Notes: generated from the letters alone by a model not told the origin. Counted from the first letter of the stretch, positions 11,993-24,092 are shown. The stretch is 64,000 nt of DNA from Trema orientale (GCA_002914845.1 JXTC01000297.1:80801-144800); one strand, 5' to 3'. Numbers and translations are program-made.

Positions 11993-14574
11993 GTTAGATA
12001 TCCAATTTATAATTTGCAATGGCTAATCTTTATTTTGAATATTTTAAGGGGCTTTTTATATAATTTAGCTAAAAAAATAGAAATACTCCATACATATAAT
12101 TTCCCGAAAATATCTGAGGGGGGCTCAAACCACCACTGGGCCTTGAATCCCTCTGTCCTTGATCATTGTTTTGCTGAAAATGGTTATGCACTTCATATTT
12201 TCTTTAAAAAAGAAAAACCTAAAAATGGTTATGCACTTCTTGATAAATTGAACTTAATATTGCCCTTTCCCATATTGCCTATCTCAAATTTCCCTAAGTA
12301 TTATTTTGCTTCTCTTTATTTTTTTTGTTTCTGTTTTTTTTCTTTGGGTTAGGTTTTGGTATGTTTGGCCCCTAAGTTTTTGTAGATTGGCAATATGGCC
12401 AATGAGTTTTTAATTTTCGCAATTAGCTCATTTAGTCTACATATTAGCGACAATCAACTAAATCGGTTAGTGAGTGTTAAATTATTAGCGGAAACAGTCA
12501 CGTGACCTCCACATGGGGTGTTTTTTAAGGGCATGCTTGATATTTTATTATGCCCAATTGCTAGGACGAAAATACAAGCTTTGTGGGGAAAATAAAAATT
12601 TTAAGATTCAAATTTGGAACTGATTCAAAATAAATTGAGATTCTCTAAACTAACTTTGATTGGTTAAATTAACTAAGAATAATTCAAAAACTAACAAAAT
12701 AAATATTTAACCCAAATTCAAAAATGAAATAGCAAAAAAATAGAAAAGTTGATCTCTTGAGAAATATTTACACATAAATTGTGATGGTTGTCGCTCGACA
12801 TCTTTTATAGAAATAAATATCAATTTCTTTATTTCATCATTTTTTTTTTGTTTTATGGTGGAAGGGACTTGGGATAAGAGAGAATTTGAAATTATAAATT
12901 TTCTTCTTTTTTATCGGAGAGAAAAAAAAAAGCCAATCTATTTTCGGATAATATATTTCTTTTGTTAATTTGAATTATTCTTAGTTAACTATAACCAATT
13001 TAAACTAGTTTGGGGTTAATGGATAAAATTTCTAATTAAAAAAAAGTATAAAAGTAAGTTTTAAATATTTTTTGTTGAGCGTTTTGTTTTGTTTTCGTTC
13101 CTTTTCATCAAATTTGTCAATAAATGAATAAATAAATGTGTTAATTGTTAAAAAAAAAAGAAAGAAAATATCTGAAGTTTGGCTTTTAAGCAATTTAAAA
13201 GCTATGTTTTTGTAAAAAAAAAAAAAAAAAAAAAAAACATCTAGGCATTTTGAAATTCAAAGACTTTCTACCTTTTGCCCATATTTTGACAAATTTATTT
13301 CCAAAAAATTATGAATTCAGTCTCAGATTATGTTATTATTATTTTCAAAAAGTTAAAATATTTTTTAAAAAAATATCATTTAAACTAACATAAAGCGGAC
13401 AAAATAAGAATGGAAGGTACAACTTTTTAAAATTTCAGAAAGTAGAAATTGTTTTTTGATGAAACCAAAACTTAAGGTTTAAATTGCAGAAAGACCAAAT
13501 ACGAGAGTTTTTTTTTTTTTTTTGGGCAATTAACACTAAACAAATAAATAAAGTGTACTTGTTTATTATGTTCATAAACCTATTTATCTTTACTTATCTT
13601 ACATTCTTAAACTTGACATCTGTTACTCTATCCTCGAAGGAGAATCTCATTGTTACTTCACTTCTACTTGATTATATTCTTCTTATATTTCATCTACAAC
13701 TTCCCCTCTTTTTCTTGAAAGTTAGAAGGACATTACCTCATCGTAGCTACCTCGCGTGTACCAGAGTTAATCATTTTCAAGTAATTGGATAATCAATCTT
13801 ATGGCTAAGTATTCAATAAACGATTCATATAATTATGATAGTATTTTTGTGGTTTTTTTTTTTTTTTAAAGGAATAATGTTTTTACCATACTAAAAAATT
13901 CAAACTCGTGTTGTTCCAAGTGCCATAATCGTGCTTATCGATTTTCGCGGGTTTTTCTTTCTTTCCTTTTAATGAAAAATTGGCCAGATATTTTTCTTTT
14001 TTAAATTTTTTTACTGTTCTTTTTTAAAAACACATTTGATCTCCCTAATTTTCAAATTATTTTTAAGAATTTATATTGTAAATGATTAATTTTCTATACG
14101 CTATTTTTAGTAATTATTTCAAATTTCATTTATAAACTTTTTTTCAAAAAATTAAATTGTATTAAAAAGTCTCTTATAAATTTGAAAATGTATTGAAAAA
14201 TCTCTTATAATTTGAACATATTCTTTTTTTAATAAAATAGACTAAATAGTTATGGTTAATCATCTGTCTTGCATATTTATTGTCCATCATGCTCCATTAG
14301 TGATTGGCATGCCAATTGTGACTCATGCTGAAATAAAAAAACATTAGGAAATGGACATGACTAGGAGAAATTCTTATGACTTTTTGAGGACTAATTTTTT
14401 ACCTCTTTTATTTTTAACATAAATGGTTGAAAAAGAGGTCAAAATTTATTGCTTAGTCCAAAACATGTTATTATTATTATAAAAGGCACAAAAAGTCTAA
14501 TTAGAGGTAAATTGGTCCTACTAGGGTCTTTCCCCTAAAAAAATTTCAAAATTATAAAAAGGGTCAATTACAAA
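11993..14574. other. AT-rich intergenic DNA with an inverted repeat
   Basis: Mostly AT-rich DNA with many homopolymer runs, including 23 A's near 13215. The segment 12600-13020 has imperfect inverted arms: TTGATTGGTTAAATTAACTAAG near 12657 pairs with CTTAGTTAACTATAACCAA near 12979. That suggests an old foldback or MITE. Open frames at 11948-12352 and 13484-13792 have low-complexity products and no family likeness. No gene is supported. Confidence 0.5.
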
Positions 14575-14956
14575 TAGGGGTGGCAATCTGTGTCGTGTCG
14601 TGTTTAACCTAATTAAATCGTGTCGTTAACAGGTTAACCTACGTGCACCTATTTAATGAAAACGACGTGCAGATTGATGGGTTAAAATATATATAAATAG
14701 TATAATTGTTAGTTTATTCGATTTTTTTAATTAAGTTTTACTATAGTAAGAGAAATTGGTTCATTAGTTTTATGTTTTTTATTTTATTTACAAGAAATTC
14801 ATGAAAAAATATTTTTTTGAAAATAATAATTTAATATAATTTATTAAAAAATTACTTAATCATGTCAATTCGAGTCAATTTCGTATCAAGCAGGTTCAGC
14901 TAATCGTGCGGGTTTCAAGTCGTGTTATCGTGTCATGACCTATATTGCCACCCCTA
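14575..14956. mobile_element. hAT MITE, copy 1, TSD ATTACAAA
   Basis: Terminal inverted repeats are TAGGGGTGGCAAT and ATTGCCACCCCTA, bounded by an exact 8-bp duplication ATTACAAA (14567-14574 and 14957-14964). Subterminal GTGTCGTG-type motifs occur at both ends. An 8-bp TSD with TAGGGGTGGCA ends is typical of plant hAT elements. No transposase is present, so it is non-autonomous. Length 382; a longer relative is at 30919. Confidence 0.92.
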
Positions 14957-14964
14957 ATTACAAA

Positions 14965-17025
14965 TATATCTCATGTGGTTTTTAATTTTAATTCAACTTT
15001 GTATTCTTAAAAATTGCACTTTCATGCTTTCAAAAAAAATTGCTATTTCACCCCTAGATTATCTAACTTTGGGAAAATAGTTTTAATTGATTAAAATACA
15101 CTTTTCTTTAAATATATTAAAATAAAAATTATTTCCCAATAGCTTCTAAATTACTAGAAAGCTATTGTGTATTTTTTTTAATTTTAGATTGTTGGTTGAC
15201 AAATCTCTATTAATTTACAAACTGTTTCAAAACCATGTTCGTTTCAAAATATTAAATGACAATAGAATTTTCATCAATTAAAAAATTTTCACATAAAATT
15301 AAACCTTAGAGGAGTGAAATTGAAATTTTATGTTAAATCTCAAAGAGTGAAATGTAGTTTATAAGAATATAAGATAAAATTTGTAAAAAAATTAAAGAGA
15401 ATATATTTGTAATTACTCATCCTAAAAACAAACGAGAGTTTTATTTGTACCCGAATAAGATACAAATGCACCTCATTTAATAGTCAAATTATTAATTATG
15501 ACAATTTAATTAAAAATTAGAAGACAAAGGTGTCTGCTTACACTCCAAAGTACACCGCAAGGCGCCCTCCCTGTTAAACTTTTAAGAGACGTTTTCGTTT
15601 ATAGAAGATTCTTGGAAAATATCATCTACGTTTAAGTTTGATCTTGTTTCAAAATAAATTTCATTGATATTAAAAGTTACCAACGCCAACAAAATATGGA
15701 TGTATTTGTCTCAATTTCTTCTTTTTTCTCTCTCTCTCTCTCAATGTTTCACTACGGTCTGTAACTTACTCTTATAGAACTTTCTCAGCTGTGTTAAGAA
15801 GGTGAAGTTAGAAAAAAAAAATTGCAAAGGTTTAATTATTACAACAATTATGGGAAAGGAAAAAAGAAGATCAAAAGAAAAAGTTATTGAGGTTTTTTTT
15901 TTTTTTTTTGAACTATTCATAGAAAAGCATTAAATAGAAAAACAGAGAGATAAAAAATGATGAGTGAGGGGGAAAAAAAAACATTAAAATTATTAAACGT
16001 CAAGATCTAATAAATTGTTTTATACAATTGATTGGAGATTTAAAGATATGAAGTTTGAGAATATTAGATTGATGAGGTGCCTAAAAATAGCAGGGTAATT
16101 TTGTCTTTTAAATTTAACGGACTCTATATTTAAATTATTATTTTTAAATAATTAAGAAATTACTTGGATTCACTTCTAATTTTTAGTTTAAATAAATTGA
16201 AAACAGAAGTAAAAATTTTGTTTTGATTTTCAATTTTTATAAATAAGAAACATAGTTGACAAACTTTATTTTATTATTTGTTTCTAAAAATAATAAAGTG
16301 CAAATAATAATAGAAAAAATCATATATATTTATATTTGTGTATGTGTATATATATACTTGTGTACAAATATTTGTATGTTCTTTTGTTTTTAAAATTTGT
16401 TTAAAAAAATAAAGGTATTAAAAATTTTTTGTTACCACTTTTTTTAAAATTTTTGGTAATAATTTTTAAAACCAAAAAATAGAAACAAAATTGCCAAGCA
16501 AACTTTCAAAAGAAAATTTCATTTTTCTATTTGAAAAAACAAAAATTAGAAAACGAGAGTGAATCCAAACAAGCGTGTCAAAATTTCACTGCCAATTTTT
16601 TTTTTCTTTTAAATGCAAAAGTTAAAAATAAAAAACTTTTAATAAAAAAAAAAATCCTGTTTCTCTCTCGCGCCACCCCACTGCCGGCGAAAGTTCTCTC
16701 GCCCTCTAAAACCGCTCTCAGAGCGCAAACAGTTAGAGGACCTTTCTGGTTCCCAGGTAAATTTTCTTCTTACTTCTAAACCGATTGGGATATTCTGTTT
16801 TTGTTCAAATTTTCAATCTTTACTTGGCTTGATTTAGTGTATAGTAGTTTAAATATGATTTGTGCCCAAGTACTTACTGTAAATGGAGCTAAGTTTTAGT
16901 AATGGCTCTGCTGTCTTTTTCTTAGACACAAAAAAGTTATTAACTAAAAACCCTTATTTTTCTTCTTAGGAATCTGGGGAGTCCTTTTTTTTTTTTTTCC
17001 CTTTTTCTTTAGTGATTTTTCCTTT
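14965..17025. other. Intergenic region upstream of the first PPR gene
   Basis: AT-rich DNA with no coding signal until about 16660. A short CT microsatellite is near 15728. From 16660 the sequence becomes CT-rich and less AT-rich (CTCTCGCGCCACCCC), which suits a 5' leader. A possible leader intron runs from donor CCCAG|GTAAATT (after 16755) to acceptor TTCTTAG (16969), just before the PPR start codon at 17026; this intron is inferred from splice motifs only. Confidence 0.45.
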
Positions 17026-19149
17026 ATGAAAAGGTGGGAACTACTTGTTAATCTGTTTGAAGCCTGTACTTGTTGGAAATCACTGGCACAGCTTCACTGT
17101 CAAACCTTCAAAGCTGGCCTTACTCATTATAGTTTCTTTGCCACAAAACTCAATGCTTTATATGCAAAATATGCATCAGTTGAGCTTGCCCGTAAGGTGT
17201 TCGACGAAACGCCTCATAGAACTGTTTATCTCTGGAACGCTGCACTCAGGGGCTATTGTAGAGACAAACAATGGGAGGAGACCTTGCGTCTCTTTTGTAA
17301 CATGATATCTAATGCAAGCACTGATGATGACAAGCCTGATAATTTCACATTACCCATTGCTCTTAAGGCATGTGCCGGGTTAAGGGCGCTAGAATATGGG
17401 AATGCGGTACATGGGCTTATTAAGAAACATGACAAGGTTGGTGAGGATATGTATGTGGGTGCAGCATTAATCGAATTCTACTCAAAATGTGGACTTATGG
17501 ACGATGCCTTACAAGTGTTTAAGGAATTTTCTCTACCTGATGTTGTTTTGTGGACTTCAATGGTTACTGGGTACGAGCAAAATGGCAATCCTGAAGAAGC
17601 TTTAAGATTTTTTACCCGAATGGTTATGGAAGAGGGTTTAATTCCTGACAGAGTGACGCTTGTCAGTGTTGTTTCTGCTTGTGCTCAGTTATCAAATTTC
17701 AAGCTTGGTAGTAGTGTACATTGTTTTGTCATCAGGAGGGGCTTTAATACTGATATAACGTTGGGCAATTCACTTTTGAATCTATACGCGAAGACAGGTT
17801 CCATAAAATTTGCCACTTGCTTGTTTAGAAGAATGTCGAAACAAGATGTTATATCGTGGAGCTCAATTATTGCTTGTCATGCTCTTAATGGGGCTGCTGT
17901 GGAAGCATTAGATCTTTTCAATGAGATGATTAATGGGAAAGTTGAACCCAATCCAATAACGGTGGTTAATGCATTACAGGCCTGTTCTGTTATCTGTAAC
18001 TTAGAAGAGGGTACAAAGATCCATGAACTTGCTATTTGGAATGGTTTTGAGTTGGATGTCTCAGTGTCTACAGCTCTGATTGATATGTACATGAAATGCT
18101 TCACCCCTGACAAAGCAGTGGATCTCTTTCAAAGAATGCCCAAGAAAGATGTGGTTTCTTGTGCCGCATTGTTAGGTGGGTACGCTCATAATGGAATGGC
18201 ACACCAGTCTATTGGGGTCTTTCGTAACATGCTAATAGGTGAGATTCAACCTGATGCTGTTGCTATGGTGAAGATTCTTGCTGCTTGTGCACAGTTGGGG
18301 ATTCTTCAGCAAGCTTTGTGCCTTCATGGTTATGTGAAGAAAAGGGGATTCAATAACAACATCTTTGTTGGAGCTTCGCTCATCGAGTTGTACGCAAAAT
18401 GTGGTGGCCTAGATAATGCTATCCAAATATTTGAGGGGATACTGGACAAAGATGTTTATGTCTGGAGTGCAATGATTGCTGCTTATGCAATCCATGGGTG
18501 TGGAGGAGAAGCTATAAATTTATTTGATCAAATGGTTGAGAACTCAGCTGTTAGGCCAAACAACATTACGTTTCTCTCTGTTTTATCTGCTTGTAGCCAT
18601 TCAGGTTTGGTTGAAAAAGGATTAGAAATATTTAATTTAATGCTGCATGGTTACCGACTGAATCCAAATTCTGAGCATTATGGAATGGTAGTTGATCTTC
18701 TTGGTCGCACTGGAGAGTTGGAAAAGGCTATGGAAATCATCAACAAAATGCCATTTCCAGCTGGGCCACATATTTGGGGAGCTTTGCTTGGTGCTTGTCG
18801 GATTCATCATAATGTCAAGTTGGGGGAGGTTGCAGCAAAGAATCTTTTCAATTTAGATCCTAATCATTCAGGGTATTATATATTGTTATCAAATATCTAC
18901 GCTATGGACGAGAAATGGGAAAGTGTTGCAGAACTTAGAACTTTGATTAAGGAGAAGAAGATGAAGAAGATGTTTGGTCAAAGTATGGTTGATGCAGGAA
19001 GTGAAGTCTACAGCTTTGTCGCTGGCGATAGATTTCACCCGGACTCTCAGCAGATTTATGAATTGCTAAAGAAGTTGGAGGTGAAGATGAGGGAGGAAGC
19101 TTATAGTCCCGATCTAGAATTTCTGCAACATGATGGCGAGTTTTTTTAG
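17026..19149 (+). CDS. PLS-class PPR protein with E/E+ domain
   Basis: An intronless 707-residue protein. Successive degenerate 31-36-residue PPR units run from about residue 35 to 600, recognisable by repeats such as VLWTSMVTGYEQNGNPEEALRFF, VFVGASLIELYAKCG and VYVWSAMIAAYAIHG. The tail has the E/E+ signature: SGYYILLSNIYAMDEKWESV, KMFGQSMVDAGSEVYSFVAGDRFHPDSQQIYELLKKL. It stops soon after the E+ region (LEFLQHDGEFF) and has no DYW deaminase domain. E/E+ PPR proteins usually give site recognition for C-to-U RNA editing in mitochondria or plastids. The start at 17026 is the first ATG and leads into LLVNLFEACTCWKSLAQLH, the usual beginning of this group. Closest remembered homologue is Arabidopsis At3g01580; target transcript unknown. 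Confidence 0.95.
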   Translation: MKRWELLVNLFEACTCWKSLAQLHCQTFKAGLTHYSFFATKLNALYAKYASVELARKVFDETPHRTVYLWNAALRGYCRDKQWEETLRLFCNMISNASTDDDKPDNFTLPIALKACAGLRALEYGNAVHGLIKKHDKVGEDMYVGAALIEFYSKCGLMDDALQVFKEFSLPDVVLWTSMVTGYEQNGNPEEALRFFTRMVMEEGLIPDRVTLVSVVSACAQLSNFKLGSSVHCFVIRRGFNTDITLGNSLLNLYAKTGSIKFATCLFRRMSKQDVISWSSIIACHALNGAAVEALDLFNEMINGKVEPNPITVVNALQACSVICNLEEGTKIHELAIWNGFELDVSVSTALIDMYMKCFTPDKAVDLFQRMPKKDVVSCAALLGGYAHNGMAHQSIGVFRNMLIGEIQPDAVAMVKILAACAQLGILQQALCLHGYVKKRGFNNNIFVGASLIELYAKCGGLDNAIQIFEGILDKDVYVWSAMIAAYAIHGCGGEAINLFDQMVENSAVRPNNITFLSVLSACSHSGLVEKGLEIFNLMLHGYRLNPNSEHYGMVVDLLGRTGELEKAMEIINKMPFPAGPHIWGALLGACRIHHNVKLGEVAAKNLFNLDPNHSGYYILLSNIYAMDEKWESVAELRTLIKEKKMKKMFGQSMVDAGSEVYSFVAGDRFHPDSQQIYELLKKLEVKMREEAYSPDLEFLQHDGEFF

Positions 19150-20293
19150 TTTCATAAGAGCGGATATACACTCTTGTAAAGCAGAGGATAAGATTGAGAA
19201 AATGGTACTTTACTCTCCAATCTTTCAATGGGATAAGTGAAATCACTCTGAAAAAGAACCTAGATCTGATTAAAAGAAATTGACTCTATGTTTTCTAAGA
19301 AAACAGATTAGACAAGGAAGAAGGAAAGGAACAAAACCCTAGTCTAACTCTTGTTTTTACGACTATTTCCATTATATTTTAAGATCTATCCGATTAGCTT
19401 TCATGAAAGTTTAGCATGTGTTCCTTAAAGTATAGGTATTGTCTTTCCTGAAGCTGAGTTACTTGAGCATCTTTACAAGAATTTTGACAAGGATAAGAAA
19501 ATTTGATCCTGAATAATTTGTTCCAACTTGTTCATTAGTACTTTCTCTTAACATGATGTTATCACAAACGAAGCCCTTTTGTAAGTTGGTTCTTGTATAA
19601 CTTTTTTGCTAGAAGTTCCTAGAGAAGTTTAATAAATGGTAGTAAGGAATTAGTGCAAGCAAGGGCATCTATTAAGGAAAACTCAATTTCGTAAAAAAAA
19701 AAAAAATATAAACGTATATTTGGTGCAAAGGAAGTATAGTAATCAGAATTTCTGTTGATATCAACTTAATTAATTCGAAAAACATAAAACAAGAAAGATT
19801 GAATCATTTTAAATTCTTATTAATGCATATAATCTACTGTTTCTGTATTTATGGTTTAAGCTAGGCAGGCTTTTCCATCTCATGAATTTTTTTTTTTAAT
19901 TTTATTTTTTTCTATTTTTATATTTTATAAGTTCCATTTCGTGAGTTGACACAAGACTTATAAGGGACCTATGCAAATAAAACTGAAAGTAGAGGAGATC
20001 TTATCTTGGCACATCTGTCATGTCTCGAACAAATGCTAGCTATGCTCACATGTGATTCATGGATACATAAATAGGCTTTGCTTATTCTAAGGTACGTAAT
20101 TGTACGTACCAACACAAGGTTTTGTTTGTTATGCATTAGACTTTTTTATTTAAAAACACAAGAAGTGTATGGTCTTCCTATTCGGTCTCTAAGAAGTCTT
20201 ATATTTATTTAGTACTACTTGTTTGATGTTTAAAGCTGATGTTATGAGACCATTCACACTTGACATTGATACATCCAGGTGACTCCACAGAAC
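19150..20293. other. Spacer between the two PPR genes
   Basis: This contains the 3' UTR of the upstream PPR gene and the promoter of the next. It is AT-rich, with a 13-A run near 19694 and no recognisable repeat end or coding segment. The sequence before 20278 (ATACATCCAG) could be a splice acceptor for a leader intron of the downstream gene; this is weak. Confidence 0.4.
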
Positions 20294-21967
20294 ATGAGCT
20301 TAGTCCGTCTACTAGTTCCATCTTTAATCTCCAAATCCTTGAAATCTTGTGGGAAACTATGTCGTTTTGATCCTCAATCATTCAAACTGATACATACAGA
20401 GGCAACAACAGTCAACATTGTCAATGCCATAAGTAATTCGTTCAGAAGTGGTTTGAACTGGGATATGCTCACTAGAAAGTTTCATTATGTTGAATTTGAT
20501 GAACTGCTTGTTGAGAAAATTCTGTTGGAATTGAAGGAACCCATTGATGCAAAGCCGGCTTTGGGTTTCTTCCATTGGTCATCTCACAAAAGTAATTTTG
20601 AGCATGGAATTTGTTCTTACTGCATAATCATTCATATTCTGGTTCGAGCTCGACTGAACTTGGACGCTAGAGCTTTGATTGAATCAGTTTTGAAGAAAAA
20701 TTTTGGAGATTCTTCTCGATTCTTGGTCGTGGATTCACTACTTAGCAGTTATAAGATAACTGCTTCAAACCCATTTGTGTTTGAGCTGCTTATACAGTCT
20801 TATTCCAGATTGAGAATGTTTGAGACTGGGTTTGATGTTTGCTGCTATTTGGAAGAACATGGGTTCTCACTAAGTCTCGCAACTTTCAACACTTTGATAC
20901 ATGTTGTCCAAAAATCTGACAAGAATACTCTGGTTTGGAAGATTTATGAGCATATGATTTCAAAAAGGATATACCCAAATGGAGTAACGGTAAGAACATT
21001 GATTAGTTCTTTGTGCAAGGAAGGGAAGCTGCAAAACATTGTTGAAATCTTGGATAGGATCCATGGGAGTAGATGCTCGCCTTCTGTAATTGTCAACACC
21101 AGTTTGATTTTAAGGATTTTAGATGAAGGAAGAATTGAGGACGGTATGGAGTTACTGAAAAGATTGTTGCAAAAGAATATGGTCTTTGACACCATTGCTT
21201 ACTCTTTGATTGTTTATGCTAAACTCAAGCTTGGAAATTTAGGCTCTGCCTGGGATGTGTATGAAGAAATGCTCAAGAGAGGTTTTCGACCTAACGCTTT
21301 TGTTCATACGTTGTTTATAGGAGGCTACTGCAGAGAGGGAAGAGTCGAAGAAGCACATTGCTTGATGCAAGATATGGAAGACATGGGTTTGACGCCATAT
21401 GAGGAGACATACGATTATCTTATTAAGGGCTACGTCAAGTCAGGACAATTGGAAGAAAGCTTAAGGAATTGTGAGAAAATGATCGAGCAGGGCTTTATTC
21501 CAAGTTGTTCAGCTTTCAATGAGCTGATTGAAAAGCTTTGCAAAAATGGAGACGTAGAAAAAGCGAATGCCACATTAACCATATTGTTAGAGAAAAAAGG
21601 GTTTTTACCAAATGAAATCACATATGCTATTCTTATTGATGGCTATGGGGAAAAAGGTGACGTTCAAGAAGTTCTGAAGCTCTTTTATGAAATGGAGAAC
21701 AAGTTACTGTCTCCAGGATCTTCTGTTTTTTCGACTTTGATAAAGAGCCTCTGTCAGTCAGGGAAGTTGGAGGAAGCAGAGAAATATTTTGAGATTATGA
21801 AACACCGTTCACTAGATAGAAATGATTGTTTGTATGAGACAATGATTGTTAGCTACATTGAGAAGGGTGACAAGAAAAGGGCCCTTAGACTTCACAGCGA
21901 AATGGTTATTGAAGGGCTAAGACCTAATTGCTCCCATTTTGGTGATATTGGATTTCCCAATTGGTAA
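20294..21967 (+). CDS. P-class PPR protein, probably mitochondrial
   Basis: An intronless protein of 557 residues from the ATG at 20294. The frame is open upstream to a GTG at 20279, but plant nuclear genes start at ATG and MSLVRLLVPSLISKSLKSC makes a plausible mitochondrial presequence (basic, no acidic residues in the first 15). Regular 35-residue P-type motifs fill residues 165-545, for example FNTLIHVVQKSDKNTLVWKIYEHM, AFVHTLFIGGYCREGRVEEAHCLM and ITYAILIDGYGEKGDVQEVLKLFYEM. There is no E or DYW tail. P-class proteins mostly stabilise, splice or help translate organelle RNAs. It resembles Arabidopsis At1g66345 as I remember it. It is in tandem with, but of a different class from, the upstream PPR gene, so the two are not a recent duplication. 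Confidence 0.94.
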   Translation: MSLVRLLVPSLISKSLKSCGKLCRFDPQSFKLIHTEATTVNIVNAISNSFRSGLNWDMLTRKFHYVEFDELLVEKILLELKEPIDAKPALGFFHWSSHKSNFEHGICSYCIIIHILVRARLNLDARALIESVLKKNFGDSSRFLVVDSLLSSYKITASNPFVFELLIQSYSRLRMFETGFDVCCYLEEHGFSLSLATFNTLIHVVQKSDKNTLVWKIYEHMISKRIYPNGVTVRTLISSLCKEGKLQNIVEILDRIHGSRCSPSVIVNTSLILRILDEGRIEDGMELLKRLLQKNMVFDTIAYSLIVYAKLKLGNLGSAWDVYEEMLKRGFRPNAFVHTLFIGGYCREGRVEEAHCLMQDMEDMGLTPYEETYDYLIKGYVKSGQLEESLRNCEKMIEQGFIPSCSAFNELIEKLCKNGDVEKANATLTILLEKKGFLPNEITYAILIDGYGEKGDVQEVLKLFYEMENKLLSPGSSVFSTLIKSLCQSGKLEEAEKYFEIMKHRSLDRNDCLYETMIVSYIEKGDKKRALRLHSEMVIEGLRPNCSHFGDIGFPNW

Positions 21968-23152
21968 TTGTCAAATCCTGTTGTTCACTTGATAAGTCTC
22001 ACTCAAATTTTTCTTGTTGTAATATGTTAAAATCGTTGTTACTTATGTTCATTTTCTTTATAAAAACAGTTACAGCTTTTTGTCCCACGTTTTCTCATGC
22101 GATCTGATTATAATTACATCATATGGATGATAATATTATGCATGCACGTATGTTGACTTGGATGAATTATGCTACAATGCACTTCCAAGGATCATAAAGC
22201 CTAGAGTATCAGTAAATAACCTCGTTCACTTTTTTACAACTTGTCAGATGCATCCTTTTTCTTAGGGAACAAATTTGTACGTGAGTATCCGTAATGTTTG
22301 TAGTGTGTAGACCAGTAGTAATAGCTCAGTGTTGTCTTGCTAATGCATCCATTTTCTTAGGGGGAATTTTTTTTTTTTTTTTTACTTCTATTAATTTGCT
22401 TATTGTTTTGTGAATAGAAATTGAGGACTAATTTAGGGGCTCTTCGTAAAACAGCCTTTTTGGAAGAGCACTTTAAAAAAATGACCTACTATTAAAACTC
22501 TTTGCAAACTAGCTTTTTAAAGTTATTTGTCCAAAAATTTTAGAAAGTAGGCCTTTTACTAAAAGACAGTCTAATTTTTCCAGTTTCTCTTACATTTAGT
22601 CGCAGTAACACAGGTCTGACTAGATCTATGGAATACAGTAAAAACCCATTAAATCTGTGCATTACATTTAGAGGACCAAAATAAACTTGAGTGTCATTAT
22701 GCAAACCCCGAATATACATATTTTGTGGGATTAATCTTTCAGTTTCTCCCTGAACTGTACCAAGAATTGCGTTATTCTATTCAACTCGAATTCAATAGAA
22801 ATTATCCCTGAACTTTTAAAATATCTGTATTGTTATTCTTTAAATTGTGTTTTTAGTTTTTCTGTCAATCCTTGTTTTCTTTTTTAATAGAAATTTCATA
22901 TTGTTAGCCCCCCAAATGTTAAAAATTTGTATCATTCGTTCTTGAACTTCTTAAAAGTTTTTAAGTTGGTCCATAAAAAACACGTAAATTTTAACCAGAA
23001 TTGACAGAAAATGCGTTAGGGAGTAACAAGAGAACTGCTATTTATTTTACAATTTAGGGACTAAAACAAAATTTTTGGCACAATTTAATGACCCAGGAAA
23101 TAATTAATCCTTGACTATAGTACAGAAAATAATGGTTTGACAGTAAAGTCAA
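21968..23152. other. Intergenic, no gene seen
   Basis: The PPR 3' UTR comes first (Met/stop-free AT-rich sequence with AATAA-like signals near 22060). The rest is AT-rich with a T run near 22365 and degenerate repeat-like text at 22740-23060. No coding region, RNA gene or clear element end was seen. Confidence 0.4.
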
Positions 23153-23359
23153 TCAACATCCGCAGCAGCTTCGGCCTGATCCATTACTGCCACATAAACA
23201 AGCAAAACACTTTCCCAAATCAATTCGTATGTTGGTCTTGTCTTCACCAGTTTGGTTGTATTTTTTGGTATTATTTGTAGTGCAGCAGCAGCACAGGAGC
23301 ACAGAAGACACGAAGACTACTCCCAATATGCCCGTTACTATGCCTAAACCTGCATCCAT
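23153..23359 (-). CDS. Small Cys-rich protein with one membrane segment
   Basis: A single-exon 68-residue protein, MDAGLGIVTGILGVVFVSSVLLCCCC followed by a polar linker (TTNNTKKYNQTGEDKTN) and a Cys/Gly-rich tail ending RSCCGC. The N-terminal 22 residues are hydrophobic and would span a membrane; a run of four cysteines follows it directly, suggesting S-acylation. Ten cysteines in total. I do not recognise the family and assign no function. Support for a real gene comes from a degenerate paralogue at 32861-33103, where the start (MDAG), the Cys/Gly tail and both flanks are recognisable; the duplicated region also covers about 100 bases upstream of the ATG. Confidence 0.6.
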   Translation of the reverse strand: MDAGLGIVTGILGVVFVSSVLLCCCCTTNNTKKYNQTGEDKTNIRIDLGKCFACLCGSNGSGRSCCGC

Positions 23360-23949
23360 GAATGCCTTTTTGGATGTTTAGTTAGGTGAACATACATAAC
23401 ATTAAGGCAACACATCATTTTATAGCGAAGGGATTGGATATTTACGCGGTTTAGAGGAAAAAGGGTCTTGTTGGAATTGAAATTGTATTTGGACAGAAAA
23501 ATGGTCTTTGGACGGCAAAATCGTATTGTGTTTTGACTCATTTACTTGTCTTGTGCGGACAACCCCCATATATACATTCTATAGTAAGGACAAGCACAAA
23601 GTGGTAGACTAGAGGGAGTCACTATTAATACTGTCGATCTTGATTCATAGACATATGAAAAGAAAAAAGGAGAAAAAAAAAAAAAGAAAAACAACTCTAA
23701 CAACAACGTAAACATAGTTAATTCTTTAAAAAAAATGTAAACATAATAGAATGATGTTGATAACAAAAATTTAATAAATTAAGATTATTGAATGATATTA
23801 GATCGATGGGGTTGGTAATGATAGAAAATACTCCAAACAAAAATATAGTTTAGCCATAGTGATATGACATTTGTTTTAAAATACGCTTCAAAGGGTTCAA
23901 GGACAATTTTTATTAAATTGTCAGTTAAGGGACTATCTAATACAATTTT
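23360..23949. other. Upstream region of the Cys-rich gene
   Basis: The first 110 bases are shared with the upstream flank of the pseudogene copy at 33104-33215, including ATAACATTAAGGCAAC, and probably contain promoter and leader. Beyond that the DNA is AT-rich with no gene seen. Confidence 0.5.
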
Positions 23950-24092
23950 GGCCCTAAAGGGTGTTTTTTTTTTAACACAAAATATTATATTAAATAGAAC
24001 GGAGGTCGTTCAGTACAGCGATAGAGATACAAGCAGGTATCTCATTCAACCACAAGCTAGAACTAGAAATTTTCTAGGCCCTAAAGGGTGTT
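23950..24092 (-). mobile_element. Tiny 5'-truncated LINE insert, 16-bp TSD
   Basis: A 111-bp insert (23966-24076) is flanked by exact 16-base repeats GGCCCTAAAGGGTGTT at 23950-23965 and 24077-24092. The insert starts with a T run next to the left repeat, so its poly(A) tail is on the minus strand. Translated on the minus strand it gives LWLNEIPACISIAVLNDL, which matches the tail of the LINE RNase H fragment at 50.6 kb (WRDEMPDCISNIALNDL). All three marks of target-primed reverse transcription are present: TSD, tail and 5' truncation. Confidence 0.85.

Noticed and set aside
13484-13792. 102-residue hydrophobic frame
   Set aside because: AT-rich sequence; no family likeness, starts before a T run, no conserved pattern.
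20279-20293. GTG start 15 bases before the PPR ATG
   Set aside because: Plant nuclear genes rarely start at GTG; the ATG at 20294 begins a good targeting sequence.
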